Source of the DNA: Limosilactobacillus reuteri
GTDB taxonomy: Bacteria > Bacillota > Bacilli > Lactobacillales > Lactobacillaceae
Assembly (NCBI RefSeq): GCF_013694365.1
Contig: NZ_CP059275.1
Coordinates: 1,054,001-1,118,000, forward strand
DNA: 64,000 nt
Reading direction: 5' to 3'
A program made the position numbers and the translations under genes. Each line of letters begins with the position of its first letter. Position 1 is the stretch's first letter. Below are positions 52,120 to 60,759 of the stretch, one piece after another. The notes under the pieces were generated by a model. It was given only the letters and a program-made list of their open reading frames with translations, had not been told where the DNA came from and searched no databases.

Positions 52120-53142
52120 GTGCCTAATGAAAAAAAGAGAGTAATTATTTCTGTTAATGAAATTGATAAAAATAATGCTGGTCCTAAAGCTAAAACAGAT
52201 ATTGATAAGATTTTAAAAAAAGAGGGATTTCAAGTAATTAATTTAAGATTTAACTGGCATTCAAAATTATTAAAATTTAAATATATCAATTGGAATATTC
52301 CTAGATTAATGAAAAATTTACAAGCAGATGAAATTTTCTTTCAATTTCCAACCTATTCACGAGCCTTAATGAATGCGTTTATTAGAGATATTCGTGCTTA
52401 TACAAAGGCAAAATTAATTTTGATTATTCATGATTTAGAATCTCTAAGATCTTATAAGGATGATCCAACGTATAAACCGGAGGAAATTAATTGGTTAAAA
52501 CAAGTTGATGGCCTGATAGTTCATAATAATACAATGGCAAAGTGGATTAAAGATAATGGAATTACAACTCCGATGGTTATATTAGGATTATTTGATTATT
52601 TAAATCCTCAATCTGTTAACAATAATTATCAATATACAAAGACACTTTGTTTTGCTGGAAATTTAAAAAAGGCTCAATTTTTGTCTAAAGTTCCAGCAAA
52701 GATTTCATTGGATGTTTATGGACCAAATTTTAGTGGAGTGACGGATAACGATGTTAAATATAAGGGAGTTTATTCTCCTGAAGAATTGCCTGCCCATTTA
52801 ACAGAAAACTTTGGTTTGATTTGGGATGGCTCTAGTGCTGAAGAGTGCAATGGAATGTATGGTGAATATTTACAGTATAATTGTCCACATAAGGCATCAC
52901 TTTATTTAAGTACGGGTATTCCAATTATTGTTTGGAATAAAGCTGCGATAGCAAGCATTATTTCTAAAAATAAGCTAGGATATACTATTAGTAGCCTTTA
53001 TGAATTACCAGGGTTATTAAGTAGTATAACCCAGAGTGATTTTAGTTTAGTCAAGAAAAATGCGTTATCTTTTTCAAATGACTTAAGAAATGGTAATCAT
53101 ATAAAAAAAGCTATTGCAAACATCGAAGCAATTATTTGGTAA
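52120..53142 (+). CDS. GT-B glycosyltransferase, probable galactofuranosyltransferase
   Basis: 340-residue GT-B protein beginning KKRVIISVNEIDKNNAGPKAKTDIDKIL-type sequence (residues 5-32), with LILIIHDLESLRSYKDD near 104-120 and EYLQYNCPHKASLYLSTGIPIIVW near 247-270. The pattern matches the Gtf3/WbbI-like family, several of which transfer galactofuranose. A UDP-galactopyranose mutase lies two genes on, supporting Galf as donor. GTG start. Confidence 0.75.
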   Translation: MPNEKKRVIISVNEIDKNNAGPKAKTDIDKILKKEGFQVINLRFNWHSKLLKFKYINWNIPRLMKNLQADEIFFQFPTYSRALMNAFIRDIRAYTKAKLILIIHDLESLRSYKDDPTYKPEEINWLKQVDGLIVHNNTMAKWIKDNGITTPMVILGLFDYLNPQSVNNNYQYTKTLCFAGNLKKAQFLSKVPAKISLDVYGPNFSGVTDNDVKYKGVYSPEELPAHLTENFGLIWDGSSAEECNGMYGEYLQYNCPHKASLYLSTGIPIIVWNKAAIASIISKNKLGYTISSLYELPGLLSSITQSDFSLVKKNALSFSNDLRNGNHIKKAIANIEAIIW

Positions 53143-54216
53143 ATGAAAAAAGGGATCATAATTGTACCATTTATGACTGGATTTGGTGGAACAGAAACGG
53201 TTATAAAAAATTTGTTTAAGGCACGTTTAATGTCAGAACAAGCTTTTGAGTTAAAAGTATACTCTATTGGTGGAAGCTTTGATTATAGCTGGGCAGAAAA
53301 CGTAAAAATAGATATTAAGTGGATTAGTAAGCGAAGATTTTTACGTGATTTATATGCGTTAACGATTATGCCGCTTAATATCTTTAACTATTTGAGAAAA
53401 GAAAATCCTGATTTTGTTATATCAACTAATCCAGTGATTTGGTATTTAGCCAAAAAGAGTTTAAAGCTATTAAAAAGGAAGACACCTGTGATTGCCTGGT
53501 ATCACTATTCGATTGATCAAAAGCCTATTAAGCATATATTTTTAAACTCTGCAGATTACTATTTAGCTATTAGTTCTGGGATAAAAGAACAGCTTAAAAA
53601 ACGTGGAATTAGTTCAAATAGGATTTTCTTAATTTTTAATCCGATAACAACTAATTTACGTTTGATTAACAGGCCACAAAGCACTCCACATTTTCTTTAT
53701 ATTGGTAGAGTAATGCTAGATGGCCAAAAAAATTTACGAGAATTATTAAATGCATTATCTGGTGTAAAAGGGGAGCTAAAACTAGATATATATGGGAATA
53801 CTTCTCAAGCGACGCCAGTAAAAGAGTATGCAAGAAAATTGGGAGTAGATAAAAATATAATATGGCATGGCTTTGTTAAAAAGCCATGGTCTGTAATAAA
53901 TAGAGCAACTGCACTAATATTAACTTCTAAATATGAAGGATTACCAATGGTTCTTTGCGAAGCTATCTCTCACGGAGTTTATTGCATTAGTGCTGATATT
54001 AGTACAGGCCCTGAAGATATAATTAATAATTATAATGGAGAACTTTATCCATCAGGGAATAGTAAAAAATTAACAAAAATAATACAAAAAATTATTGATA
54101 ATAAAAAAATGCCTACACCATTAATGATTCAAAAAACTTCAAAAAAATTTATGCCTGAGGTGTATTTATTAAATTTTAATAAAGCAGTAGAAAAAATTAT
54201 GAAAGTTGGGTCGTAG
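53143..54216 (+). CDS. GT4-family glycosyltransferase
   Basis: 357-residue retaining GT-B enzyme. N-terminal GFGGTETVIKNLF near 14-26 resembles the usual G-G-x-E/V acceptor loop; FLYIGRVMLDGQKNLRELLNAL near 182-203 and LTSKYEGLPMVLCEAISHGVYCIS near 258-281 contain the E-x7-E motif that contacts the donor nucleotide sugar. Cytoplasmic; adds one sugar of the repeat unit. Very AT-rich with long A runs. Confidence 0.9.
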   Translation: MKKGIIIVPFMTGFGGTETVIKNLFKARLMSEQAFELKVYSIGGSFDYSWAENVKIDIKWISKRRFLRDLYALTIMPLNIFNYLRKENPDFVISTNPVIWYLAKKSLKLLKRKTPVIAWYHYSIDQKPIKHIFLNSADYYLAISSGIKEQLKKRGISSNRIFLIFNPITTNLRLINRPQSTPHFLYIGRVMLDGQKNLRELLNALSGVKGELKLDIYGNTSQATPVKEYARKLGVDKNIIWHGFVKKPWSVINRATALILTSKYEGLPMVLCEAISHGVYCISADISTGPEDIINNYNGELYPSGNSKKLTKIIQKIIDNKKMPTPLMIQKTSKKFMPEVYLLNFNKAVEKIMKVGS

Positions 54217-55335
54217 ATGAATAATTATGACTATCTAGTAGTAGGTGCTGGACTTTTTGGTGCTACTTTTGCCTACGAAGCTGCTAAGCGAGGTAAGCGC
54301 GTTAAGGTAATTGAAAAGCGCGATCACATCGCTGGTAATATCTATACAAAGGAAGTAGACGGAATTCAAGTCCACCAATATGGTGCCCATATTTTCCATA
54401 CATCTAATAAAGAAGTTTGGGAATACGTTAATCAATTTGCGGAATTTAACCGCTATACGAATAGTCCTGTGGCTAACTACAAGGGGCATATGTATAACCT
54501 GCCATTTAATATGAATACGTTCAGTGAAATGTGGGGAGTTCGTACGCCAGAAGAAGCAATGGCTAAGATTAATGAGCAACGACAAGCAATGGCTGGCAAG
54601 GAACCAAAGAACCTTGAAGAACAAGCTATTTCACTTATTGGTCGTGATATCTATGAAAAGTTGATCAAAGGCTATACCGAAAAGCAATGGGGACAAAAGG
54701 CTACCGAGTTGCCAGCTTTTATCATTCGACGCCTGCCAGTCCGTTTGGTCTATGATAACAACTACTTTAATGATACCTACCAAGGGATTCCAATTGGAGG
54801 TTACACTCAGATCGTTGAGAAGATGCTTGATAGTGACTTAATTGATGTTGAGACTGGTGTTGACTTCTTTGATCAAAAGGCTAAGTACCTTGAAGATTAT
54901 CCGAAAATAGTATTTACTGGGATGATTGACCAGTTCTTTGATTATCAATTGGGTGAGTTACAGTACCGAAGTTTACGTTTTGAGACTGAAGAAAAGAATG
55001 TTGATAACTATCAAGGTAACGCGGTAATTAACTATACCGATGCCGAAACACCATACACACGGATTATTGAACATAAACACTTTGAGTTCGGCAAGGGTGA
55101 TAAGGATAAAACGATCATCACTCGTGAATACCCTGCTGACTGGCACCGTGGTGATGAACCATACTATCCGATTAACAATCAACGGAATAACGATCTTTAC
55201 AAGCAATATACCAAGTTAGCTGATGAAAAGGCTGATAATGTTATTTTTGGTGGTCGGTTAGGCCAATACCGTTATTACAACATGGATCAGGTGTTGCATG
55301 CAGCATTGACGGCTGTTAATAAAGAATTTGAATAA
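54217..55335 (+). CDS. glf: UDP-galactopyranose mutase
   Basis: FAD-dependent isomerisation of UDP-galactopyranose to UDP-galactofuranose. The 372 residues show the FAD motif VVGAGLFGATFAYEAAKRG near 8-26, HQYGAHIFHTSNKEVWEYV near 54-72, TEKQWGQKATELPAFIIRRLPVR near 153-175 and a C-terminal GGRLGQYRYYNMDQVL near 346-361. All are standard. Unlike its EPS neighbours its base composition and codon use are like core genes, suggesting a different history or stronger selection. Confidence 0.97.
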   Translation: MNNYDYLVVGAGLFGATFAYEAAKRGKRVKVIEKRDHIAGNIYTKEVDGIQVHQYGAHIFHTSNKEVWEYVNQFAEFNRYTNSPVANYKGHMYNLPFNMNTFSEMWGVRTPEEAMAKINEQRQAMAGKEPKNLEEQAISLIGRDIYEKLIKGYTEKQWGQKATELPAFIIRRLPVRLVYDNNYFNDTYQGIPIGGYTQIVEKMLDSDLIDVETGVDFFDQKAKYLEDYPKIVFTGMIDQFFDYQLGELQYRSLRFETEEKNVDNYQGNAVINYTDAETPYTRIIEHKHFEFGKGDKDKTIITREYPADWHRGDEPYYPINNQRNNDLYKQYTKLADEKADNVIFGGRLGQYRYYNMDQVLHAALTAVNKEFE

Positions 55336-56778
55336 ATGAAGGTCATTAAAAACTATTTATATAATGCGGGATACCAAATATTATTAATGTTGGCACCAGT
55401 GATTACCACTCCATATGTATCACGGGTATTAGGCGCAAATAATAACGGAATTAACACTTATACGAATGGATGGGTAACTTTTTTCTATCTTGCCGGACAA
55501 CTTGGAATTTCATTGTATGGTAACCGAGAAATAGCCTATCAACGAGGAGATAAATATAATCGGTCAAAAACTTTTTGGGGGATAATGTCTCTTCAGATTT
55601 TTACCAGTTCAATTGCACTAATAATATACTTATTGGCGGTTTTATTATTCAGTAGCGCATTTAAGGTTTATTTTCTCTTACAAGCTTTATGGATTGTTGC
55701 TTACGGGATTGATGTTTCGTGGTATTTTATGGGAATGGAAGATTTCAAGAAAACTGTTTCCAGAAATACAATTGTTAAATTAATTACGATTGCCTTGATT
55801 TTTATTATGGTTCGTAATCAAGGCGATTTAGCGAAATATATCTTCCTATTAGGATTTGCTCAATTAGCGGGTAGTCTTACATTATGGCCATACTTACGAC
55901 AAAATATTCAATGGGTAAAAATTAAAGAATGGCATCCGTTAAAACATTTTTATCCAGCTTTGTTATTATTCATTCCAACAATCACTACTCAAATATACTT
56001 AGTGGTTAATCGGATTATGCTAGGGCGCATGGCACCGCAAGCAGCGGTTTCGCAATTTAATTTTGGAGATAATATTGTGAAATTGGTCTTAGCAATAGTT
56101 ACTGCAACGGGAACTGTAATGCTCCCTCACATCGCAAATAAGTTTGCTTCTGGGGATGTTAAAGGGGTTAGAGATAGTTTATATAAATCATTTGACTTTG
56201 TAACTGCTGTTTCAGTTCCGATGATGTTTGGTTTAATGGCGATTGCCTATAAATTTGCACCTTGGTTTTTAGGACATGAGTACGAGCCGACTGGGGGTGT
56301 AATCTTTTTAGAAGCACCTGCTATTTTGATGATTGCGTGGAGTAATGTTACGGGAACCCAATATTTAATGCCAATTCATCGTGAACACGAATTTACTATT
56401 TCAGTAACTGTTGGAGCGGTAGTCAATATTATTACAAACCTCTTTTTAATTTCAAGATACGGTGCAAATGGTGCGGCAGTAGCTACTGTAATTTCTGAAT
56501 TTTCAGTAACAGCCGTTCAGCTATGGTATATTCAAGGAACAATACGACGTAGACGGTTATTTGCGCCTATATGGCGATATATTTTAAGTGGATTTTTTAT
56601 GTATTTAGTTGTATCAAGAATTGATAATATTATGAATATGACAATAGCTAACTTAATATTACAGGTTGCTTTGGGTGCCTTGATTTATATCATTTGTATA
56701 ATTGTTTTACGTGCACCAATAGTAAATCAAGTTAAGAAAATATTAAAAGAGAGAAGAACAGATGGAAGAGAAAATTAA
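55336..56778 (+). CDS. EPS repeat-unit flippase (Wzx, MATE/PST family)
   Basis: 480 residues, about 14 membrane segments, polysaccharide-biosynthesis (PST) flippase. Start LYNAGYQILLMLAPVITTPYVSRVLG (residues 7-32) is characteristic, as is YGIDVSWYFMGMEDFKKTV near 123-141. Moves lipid-linked repeat units outward. Its final 17 bases (56762-56778) are identical to the first 17 of the next gene, so the native genes overlap by 17 bp. Confidence 0.93.
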   Translation: MKVIKNYLYNAGYQILLMLAPVITTPYVSRVLGANNNGINTYTNGWVTFFYLAGQLGISLYGNREIAYQRGDKYNRSKTFWGIMSLQIFTSSIALIIYLLAVLLFSSAFKVYFLLQALWIVAYGIDVSWYFMGMEDFKKTVSRNTIVKLITIALIFIMVRNQGDLAKYIFLLGFAQLAGSLTLWPYLRQNIQWVKIKEWHPLKHFYPALLLFIPTITTQIYLVVNRIMLGRMAPQAAVSQFNFGDNIVKLVLAIVTATGTVMLPHIANKFASGDVKGVRDSLYKSFDFVTAVSVPMMFGLMAIAYKFAPWFLGHEYEPTGGVIFLEAPAILMIAWSNVTGTQYLMPIHREHEFTISVTVGAVVNIITNLFLISRYGANGAAVATVISEFSVTAVQLWYIQGTIRRRRLFAPIWRYILSGFFMYLVVSRIDNIMNMTIANLILQVALGALIYIICIIVLRAPIVNQVKKILKERRTDGREN

Positions 56779-56795
56779 ATGGAAGAGAAAATTAA
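56762..56795 (+). repeat. 17-bp tandem duplication at a gene junction
   Basis: ATGGAAGAGAAAATTAA occurs at 56762-56778 as the end of the flippase gene and again at 56779-56795 as the start of the GT2 gene. The best explanation is one native overlap that has been written twice. Confidence 0.9.
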
Positions 56796-57789
56796 CATTA
56801 TTATTCCGGCATTTAATGCAATAAATACGATTGATCGTTGCCTTTATAGCTTACTTAATCAAACCACTGAAGAAAAATATCGAATAATCGTATTAAACGA
56901 TGGTTCAACAGACGGTACGTTAAATAAGTTGTTAGAATATAAAGATGATAACAGAGTAGAGGTAGTTAATAAATCTAATACTGGTGCTTCAGATACGCGC
57001 AATCGAGGTCTTGAATTGGCAAATTCGGAATATGTGACTTTTATAGATGCGGATGACTATGTCGAAAAGGACTACTTGGAATTATTGTTGGATCAATATA
57101 AGAAACAACAGTGTGATTTATCAATTGTTGGATACTGCAAAGAAGAAAAAAATGGGATAGTTCGTTTTAAAGGATTAGGTACAAAGCAAAACTTAAGTCG
57201 TGAAGAAGCATTACATGATATTTTTATTAGTACCGGCTATGAAGGATACTTATGGAATAAACTTTTTAAATTATCCATTATAAGAGAGAATAAAATTAGC
57301 TTTGATAATGGGATTAAGATTGCTGAAGATTTACTATTCTGTTGTAAATATTTATCTCATTGTAGCCGTATTAGCTTAAATCCTGAAGTGAAATATCATT
57401 ATATAGTTAATTCTGATAGCCAAATTAATTCTAATAAGTACGGTAGTGATTTTAAAAAAGAATCCTTAGATGTTTTAAAAACTTATAGTTTAATAAAACT
57501 TATTGTTGAGCCAATGAATTATCCTAAAGTAGTGAGTGCCATTAATGCATCAATTCTATGGAGTTCAACCTCTATTCTCAGAAATATTTATTTAGCTCCT
57601 AATAAAAAAGAAATTTCTCCCAAATTGATGGATGAGTTGAGAAACAATCAAAAAAAGTATCGTTATGACTTTTTAAAGAATGATATTTTACCTAGCCGAG
57701 ATAAAATAATTTATTGGCTTAACTATTACTTTCCTTCATTTTTCGCTTTCTTCTGGAGGAAACTAAATTTAAAAGGAAATGGATTTTAA
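56779..57789 (+). CDS. GT2-family glycosyltransferase
   Basis: 336-residue GT-A enzyme: IIIPAFNAINTIDRCLYSLLNQT near 7-29, LNDGSTDGTLNKL near 39-51, TGASDTRNRGLELANSEYVTFIDADDYVE near 68-96 with the DxD as DADDY, and EAEDLLF-like IAEDLLFCCKYL near 180-191 as catalytic base region. Cytoplasmic; transfers one sugar of the repeat. Native 17-bp overlap with the flippase gene. Confidence 0.93.
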   Translation: MEEKINIIIPAFNAINTIDRCLYSLLNQTTEEKYRIIVLNDGSTDGTLNKLLEYKDDNRVEVVNKSNTGASDTRNRGLELANSEYVTFIDADDYVEKDYLELLLDQYKKQQCDLSIVGYCKEEKNGIVRFKGLGTKQNLSREEALHDIFISTGYEGYLWNKLFKLSIIRENKISFDNGIKIAEDLLFCCKYLSHCSRISLNPEVKYHYIVNSDSQINSNKYGSDFKKESLDVLKTYSLIKLIVEPMNYPKVVSAINASILWSSTSILRNIYLAPNKKEISPKLMDELRNNQKKYRYDFLKNDILPSRDKIIYWLNYYFPSFFAFFWRKLNLKGNGF

Positions 57790-58917
57790 ATGAAAACCAA
57801 TACAAAAAACAAACGAATTGCATGGATTGATATTGCAAGAGGAATTGCTATTATTGCAGTTGTTGCAGGACATTCGTTAGGCAACTATTGGCCTGGATAT
57901 TTGGGTAATTTCCTTTTTGCCTTTCATATGCCAATTTTTTTTATCCTAAGTGGATATTTATATCATGAGCAAAATCAGAAAACACTAGAAAAAAAGAATT
58001 TTTTTAACCTATTAATGCCTTACATTGCAACAGTTGCGATTGGATTTATCTTATTGTTCCTTTACAGAATGGTTCCTAACAGTATAATTGCGCCTAGTAG
58101 GGGTTCATCATTTAGAGACTTTTTCTTCTCTGCTATTTATGGAGCAGGTGGAGATGTCTTTATTCCAGATACATCTATAAAAATAAAAGCTATAGGTGCT
58201 ATTTGGTTTTTAATGGCAATGTTCATTGCTAATCAAATTTTTAATTTGATTATGAAACTCAAAATAAAAGTACGATACAAAGTTATGGTAATAATATTAT
58301 TAACTTTGGTAGGTGTTCAAACAGCTAAATATTTCTTTTTGCCGTTTTCAGTACAACCTGCGTTAATAGCTCAGTGCTTTCTCATGTCAGGTTATTTGAT
58401 AAAAAAGTATAATATTCTATCCAAGGTGAATTGGTTAGTAATAGTTATGCTGCTATTATTGTGGATTTGGGATGCATTTTTTAACCTATTTGATTTTGAA
58501 GGGGTCAATGCAACGAATATTTATATTGCGCTTCCAGTTGGAATAACGTCAAGTATAGTAGTTATGAAGTTTAGTATGTATATAGAAAACTTAACTGCTA
58601 GTGTAATAGAGGTGTTTGAAAGGATCTTTTTATTTTTTGGAGAACAGTCTCTTATTTTATTATGTTTCCACTTAATTGATCTTGATTATGTACAATTATG
58701 GCCTAAGGTTATTCAAATGGTAAATAATCATTTCGGCTATTTACCAGCCATTGCTTTTGGTGTTGTATACCGAATATTATTTGTGTCGATTATTGCGTTA
58801 ATGATGCCGTACATACCTTTTTTAAGATCATTTTATATGCATCGGCAACACCCTTTTAGTGAATTAAAGACTTTCTTAGTTAAAAAAGAAAGGAAGAAAA
58901 ATGATAGAAGAAAATAG
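57790..58917 (+). CDS. Acyltransferase 3 family membrane protein (OafA-like)
   Basis: 375 residues with about ten membrane segments. The start RIAWIDIARGIAIIAVVAGHS (residues 9-29) with the conserved His28 and FAFHMPIFFILSGYLY near 42-57 are the acyltransferase-3 hallmarks. It probably O-acetylates or otherwise acylates the EPS repeat unit. The last 17 bases (58901-58917) are identical to the first 17 of the following gene, again a native overlap shown twice. Confidence 0.9.
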   Translation: MKTNTKNKRIAWIDIARGIAIIAVVAGHSLGNYWPGYLGNFLFAFHMPIFFILSGYLYHEQNQKTLEKKNFFNLLMPYIATVAIGFILLFLYRMVPNSIIAPSRGSSFRDFFFSAIYGAGGDVFIPDTSIKIKAIGAIWFLMAMFIANQIFNLIMKLKIKVRYKVMVIILLTLVGVQTAKYFFLPFSVQPALIAQCFLMSGYLIKKYNILSKVNWLVIVMLLLLWIWDAFFNLFDFEGVNATNIYIALPVGITSSIVVMKFSMYIENLTASVIEVFERIFLFFGEQSLILLCFHLIDLDYVQLWPKVIQMVNNHFGYLPAIAFGVVYRILFVSIIALMMPYIPFLRSFYMHRQHPFSELKTFLVKKERKKNDRRK

Positions 58918-58934
58918 ATGATAGAAGAAAATAG
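58901..58934 (+). repeat. 17-bp tandem duplication at a gene junction
   Basis: ATGATAGAAGAAAATAG occurs at 58901-58917 (end of the acyltransferase gene, stop TAG) and at 58918-58934 (start of the next gene). Same explanation as at 56762-56795. Confidence 0.9.
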
Positions 58935-60759
58935 AAAAAGTCTGTATAAATTGTTAGCTTTTATTCTTTCTTTTGAAGCAGTTGTGTTTTTTCAATACTT
59001 AATTAAAGATCCTAATCAAGGTTTATCATATACAAATAGTTGGAGTTCCGTTTTACTATTTGTTGTAATTTACAAATTGTATAGTTCAACTGATTTTTTA
59101 AAAAATTCAAGAAGATCAATATTCGTTCTTTTATGTTTGGCAACTATTTATTCAATATTACTAGTTATTGGAGTAAATTTATATCGGTATAATAATGTGA
59201 ATTTCATGTCGTTAAAGACATGGATAAAGGTGATAGGGAATTTACCTCTTTTGTTTGTAATAGTTAATTATATATATCTTTCTCTTCCGCAGCTCAATTC
59301 TATTTTCTCTACTAATAATGCCCTTCAAAGATTCTTCAATTGCAGGGAAACGTGGAAGTTGCTTTGGTTCGGTATGATAATATTTTGGCTAATAGAACTA
59401 TTTGCTACCTATCCAGGTAATTACGCCTATGATGCGGGATACCAATTACAAAGTTATCTAAATACTAGGGAAATTTATCTTCATCATCCACTTGCACATA
59501 CGGAACTACTAATTTTCTTTGTATTAAAAATTGGTAGAAATATTTTAGGTGGCGAGACACAAGGACTGTTTATTTATACGTTTTTACAAATCTTATGGCT
59601 CTCGTTTGCTTATTCTCGAGTATTAGAATATCTACGAAAAATAAATTTAAACTATGCTATTCGTATATGTTTTTTTGTAATTTTTTGCCTTTCACCATAT
59701 ATAGGCATAATGTCGATTTCTGTAACAAAAAATGTACCTTATACAGCTAGTTTTATTATTCTAGTCCTGTGGTATTTAGAAAGAAAAAATTGGTTATTAA
59801 AGTTCGGAAAGTTAAAGTATTGGACCATTTTTGTTTTATTTGCTCTCATTAATTTAATATTTGAAAATCAAGGCGTATATGTTATTACGCTTTCTCTTGT
59901 TTTCGCATTTCTTTTCCAAAAAAGTATTCGAAAAGAGCTGCTATTAAGTTGTATTGCAATTCTTTTTGGAACAGTTATCTATAATGGCCCCGTGACAAGA
60001 AGTCTAAATGGGCATATAGATAAAGAGGATAGGGTACGTGAATCTTTGAGCATTCCAATTATGCAGCTTTCAAGTGTTGCGTCACAAAAAAATTTGGATA
60101 TTACTTCAGATGAGGTAAATCAAGTTAGAATTTATATTCCAAATTATAAAATGTATGAATCTCAAAATTGTCAGTCTTTATCTGATCCACTTAAGTCTAG
60201 TTTTAATTCCGACCAGTATATAAAAAACAAACAGAATTTTTGGAAATTATGGTTCAAATTAGCAAAACAAAATCCTAATGAATATTTGAATGCTTTTGCT
60301 AAGATGACTATTGGTTATTGGTACCCAGATACCTCTTATCCGGATCGAAGAAGCTATTACAAGTATTTCTTAGAATATTCATCGTACGTTAAGCAAGAAC
60401 ACAAAAATGAAAAAGCATGGCATCATGAAAGAGTAGCAACACCTAAAGCCTTAAAACCGTTATATAAATTCTATACTAATTTTGTTAATAGTTATCCAAA
60501 CCAGCGTATTCCTGTAATATCGATGATTGATAGCATTGGTTTTAATGTTTTTATCTTATTATTCTTTACAGCGTGGATGATTATTTTTAAGGAAAGAAAA
60601 TATATTTTCCTAATAGTTTTAACTTTAAGCCTACTAGGAACATTTTTACTAGGCCCTGTTGTTTTATATAGATATGCTTTCCCGATTGTTTCAGTTGTTC
60701 CATTATGTGTTGGAATTATGATATCAGAGAGTCAAAAAATGATGGAGGGAAGAGCATGA
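58918..60759 (+). CDS. Large multi-membrane protein, DUF6020/GT-C-like
   Basis: 613 residues, at least eleven membrane segments, with a long extracytoplasmic part near 400-510. The signature YPGNYAYDAGYQLQSYL near 163-179, an acidic motif in the first large outer loop followed by HHPLAHTELL, is typical of DUF6020 proteins. That loop and topology recall GT-C glycosyltransferases that use polyprenyl-phosphate sugars outside the membrane. Function unproven. It ends ATGA, repeated as the next gene's first four bases. Confidence 0.75.
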   Translation: MIEENRKSLYKLLAFILSFEAVVFFQYLIKDPNQGLSYTNSWSSVLLFVVIYKLYSSTDFLKNSRRSIFVLLCLATIYSILLVIGVNLYRYNNVNFMSLKTWIKVIGNLPLLFVIVNYIYLSLPQLNSIFSTNNALQRFFNCRETWKLLWFGMIIFWLIELFATYPGNYAYDAGYQLQSYLNTREIYLHHPLAHTELLIFFVLKIGRNILGGETQGLFIYTFLQILWLSFAYSRVLEYLRKINLNYAIRICFFVIFCLSPYIGIMSISVTKNVPYTASFIILVLWYLERKNWLLKFGKLKYWTIFVLFALINLIFENQGVYVITLSLVFAFLFQKSIRKELLLSCIAILFGTVIYNGPVTRSLNGHIDKEDRVRESLSIPIMQLSSVASQKNLDITSDEVNQVRIYIPNYKMYESQNCQSLSDPLKSSFNSDQYIKNKQNFWKLWFKLAKQNPNEYLNAFAKMTIGYWYPDTSYPDRRSYYKYFLEYSSYVKQEHKNEKAWHHERVATPKALKPLYKFYTNFVNSYPNQRIPVISMIDSIGFNVFILLFFTAWMIIFKERKYIFLIVLTLSLLGTFLLGPVVLYRYAFPIVSVVPLCVGIMISESQKMMEGRA

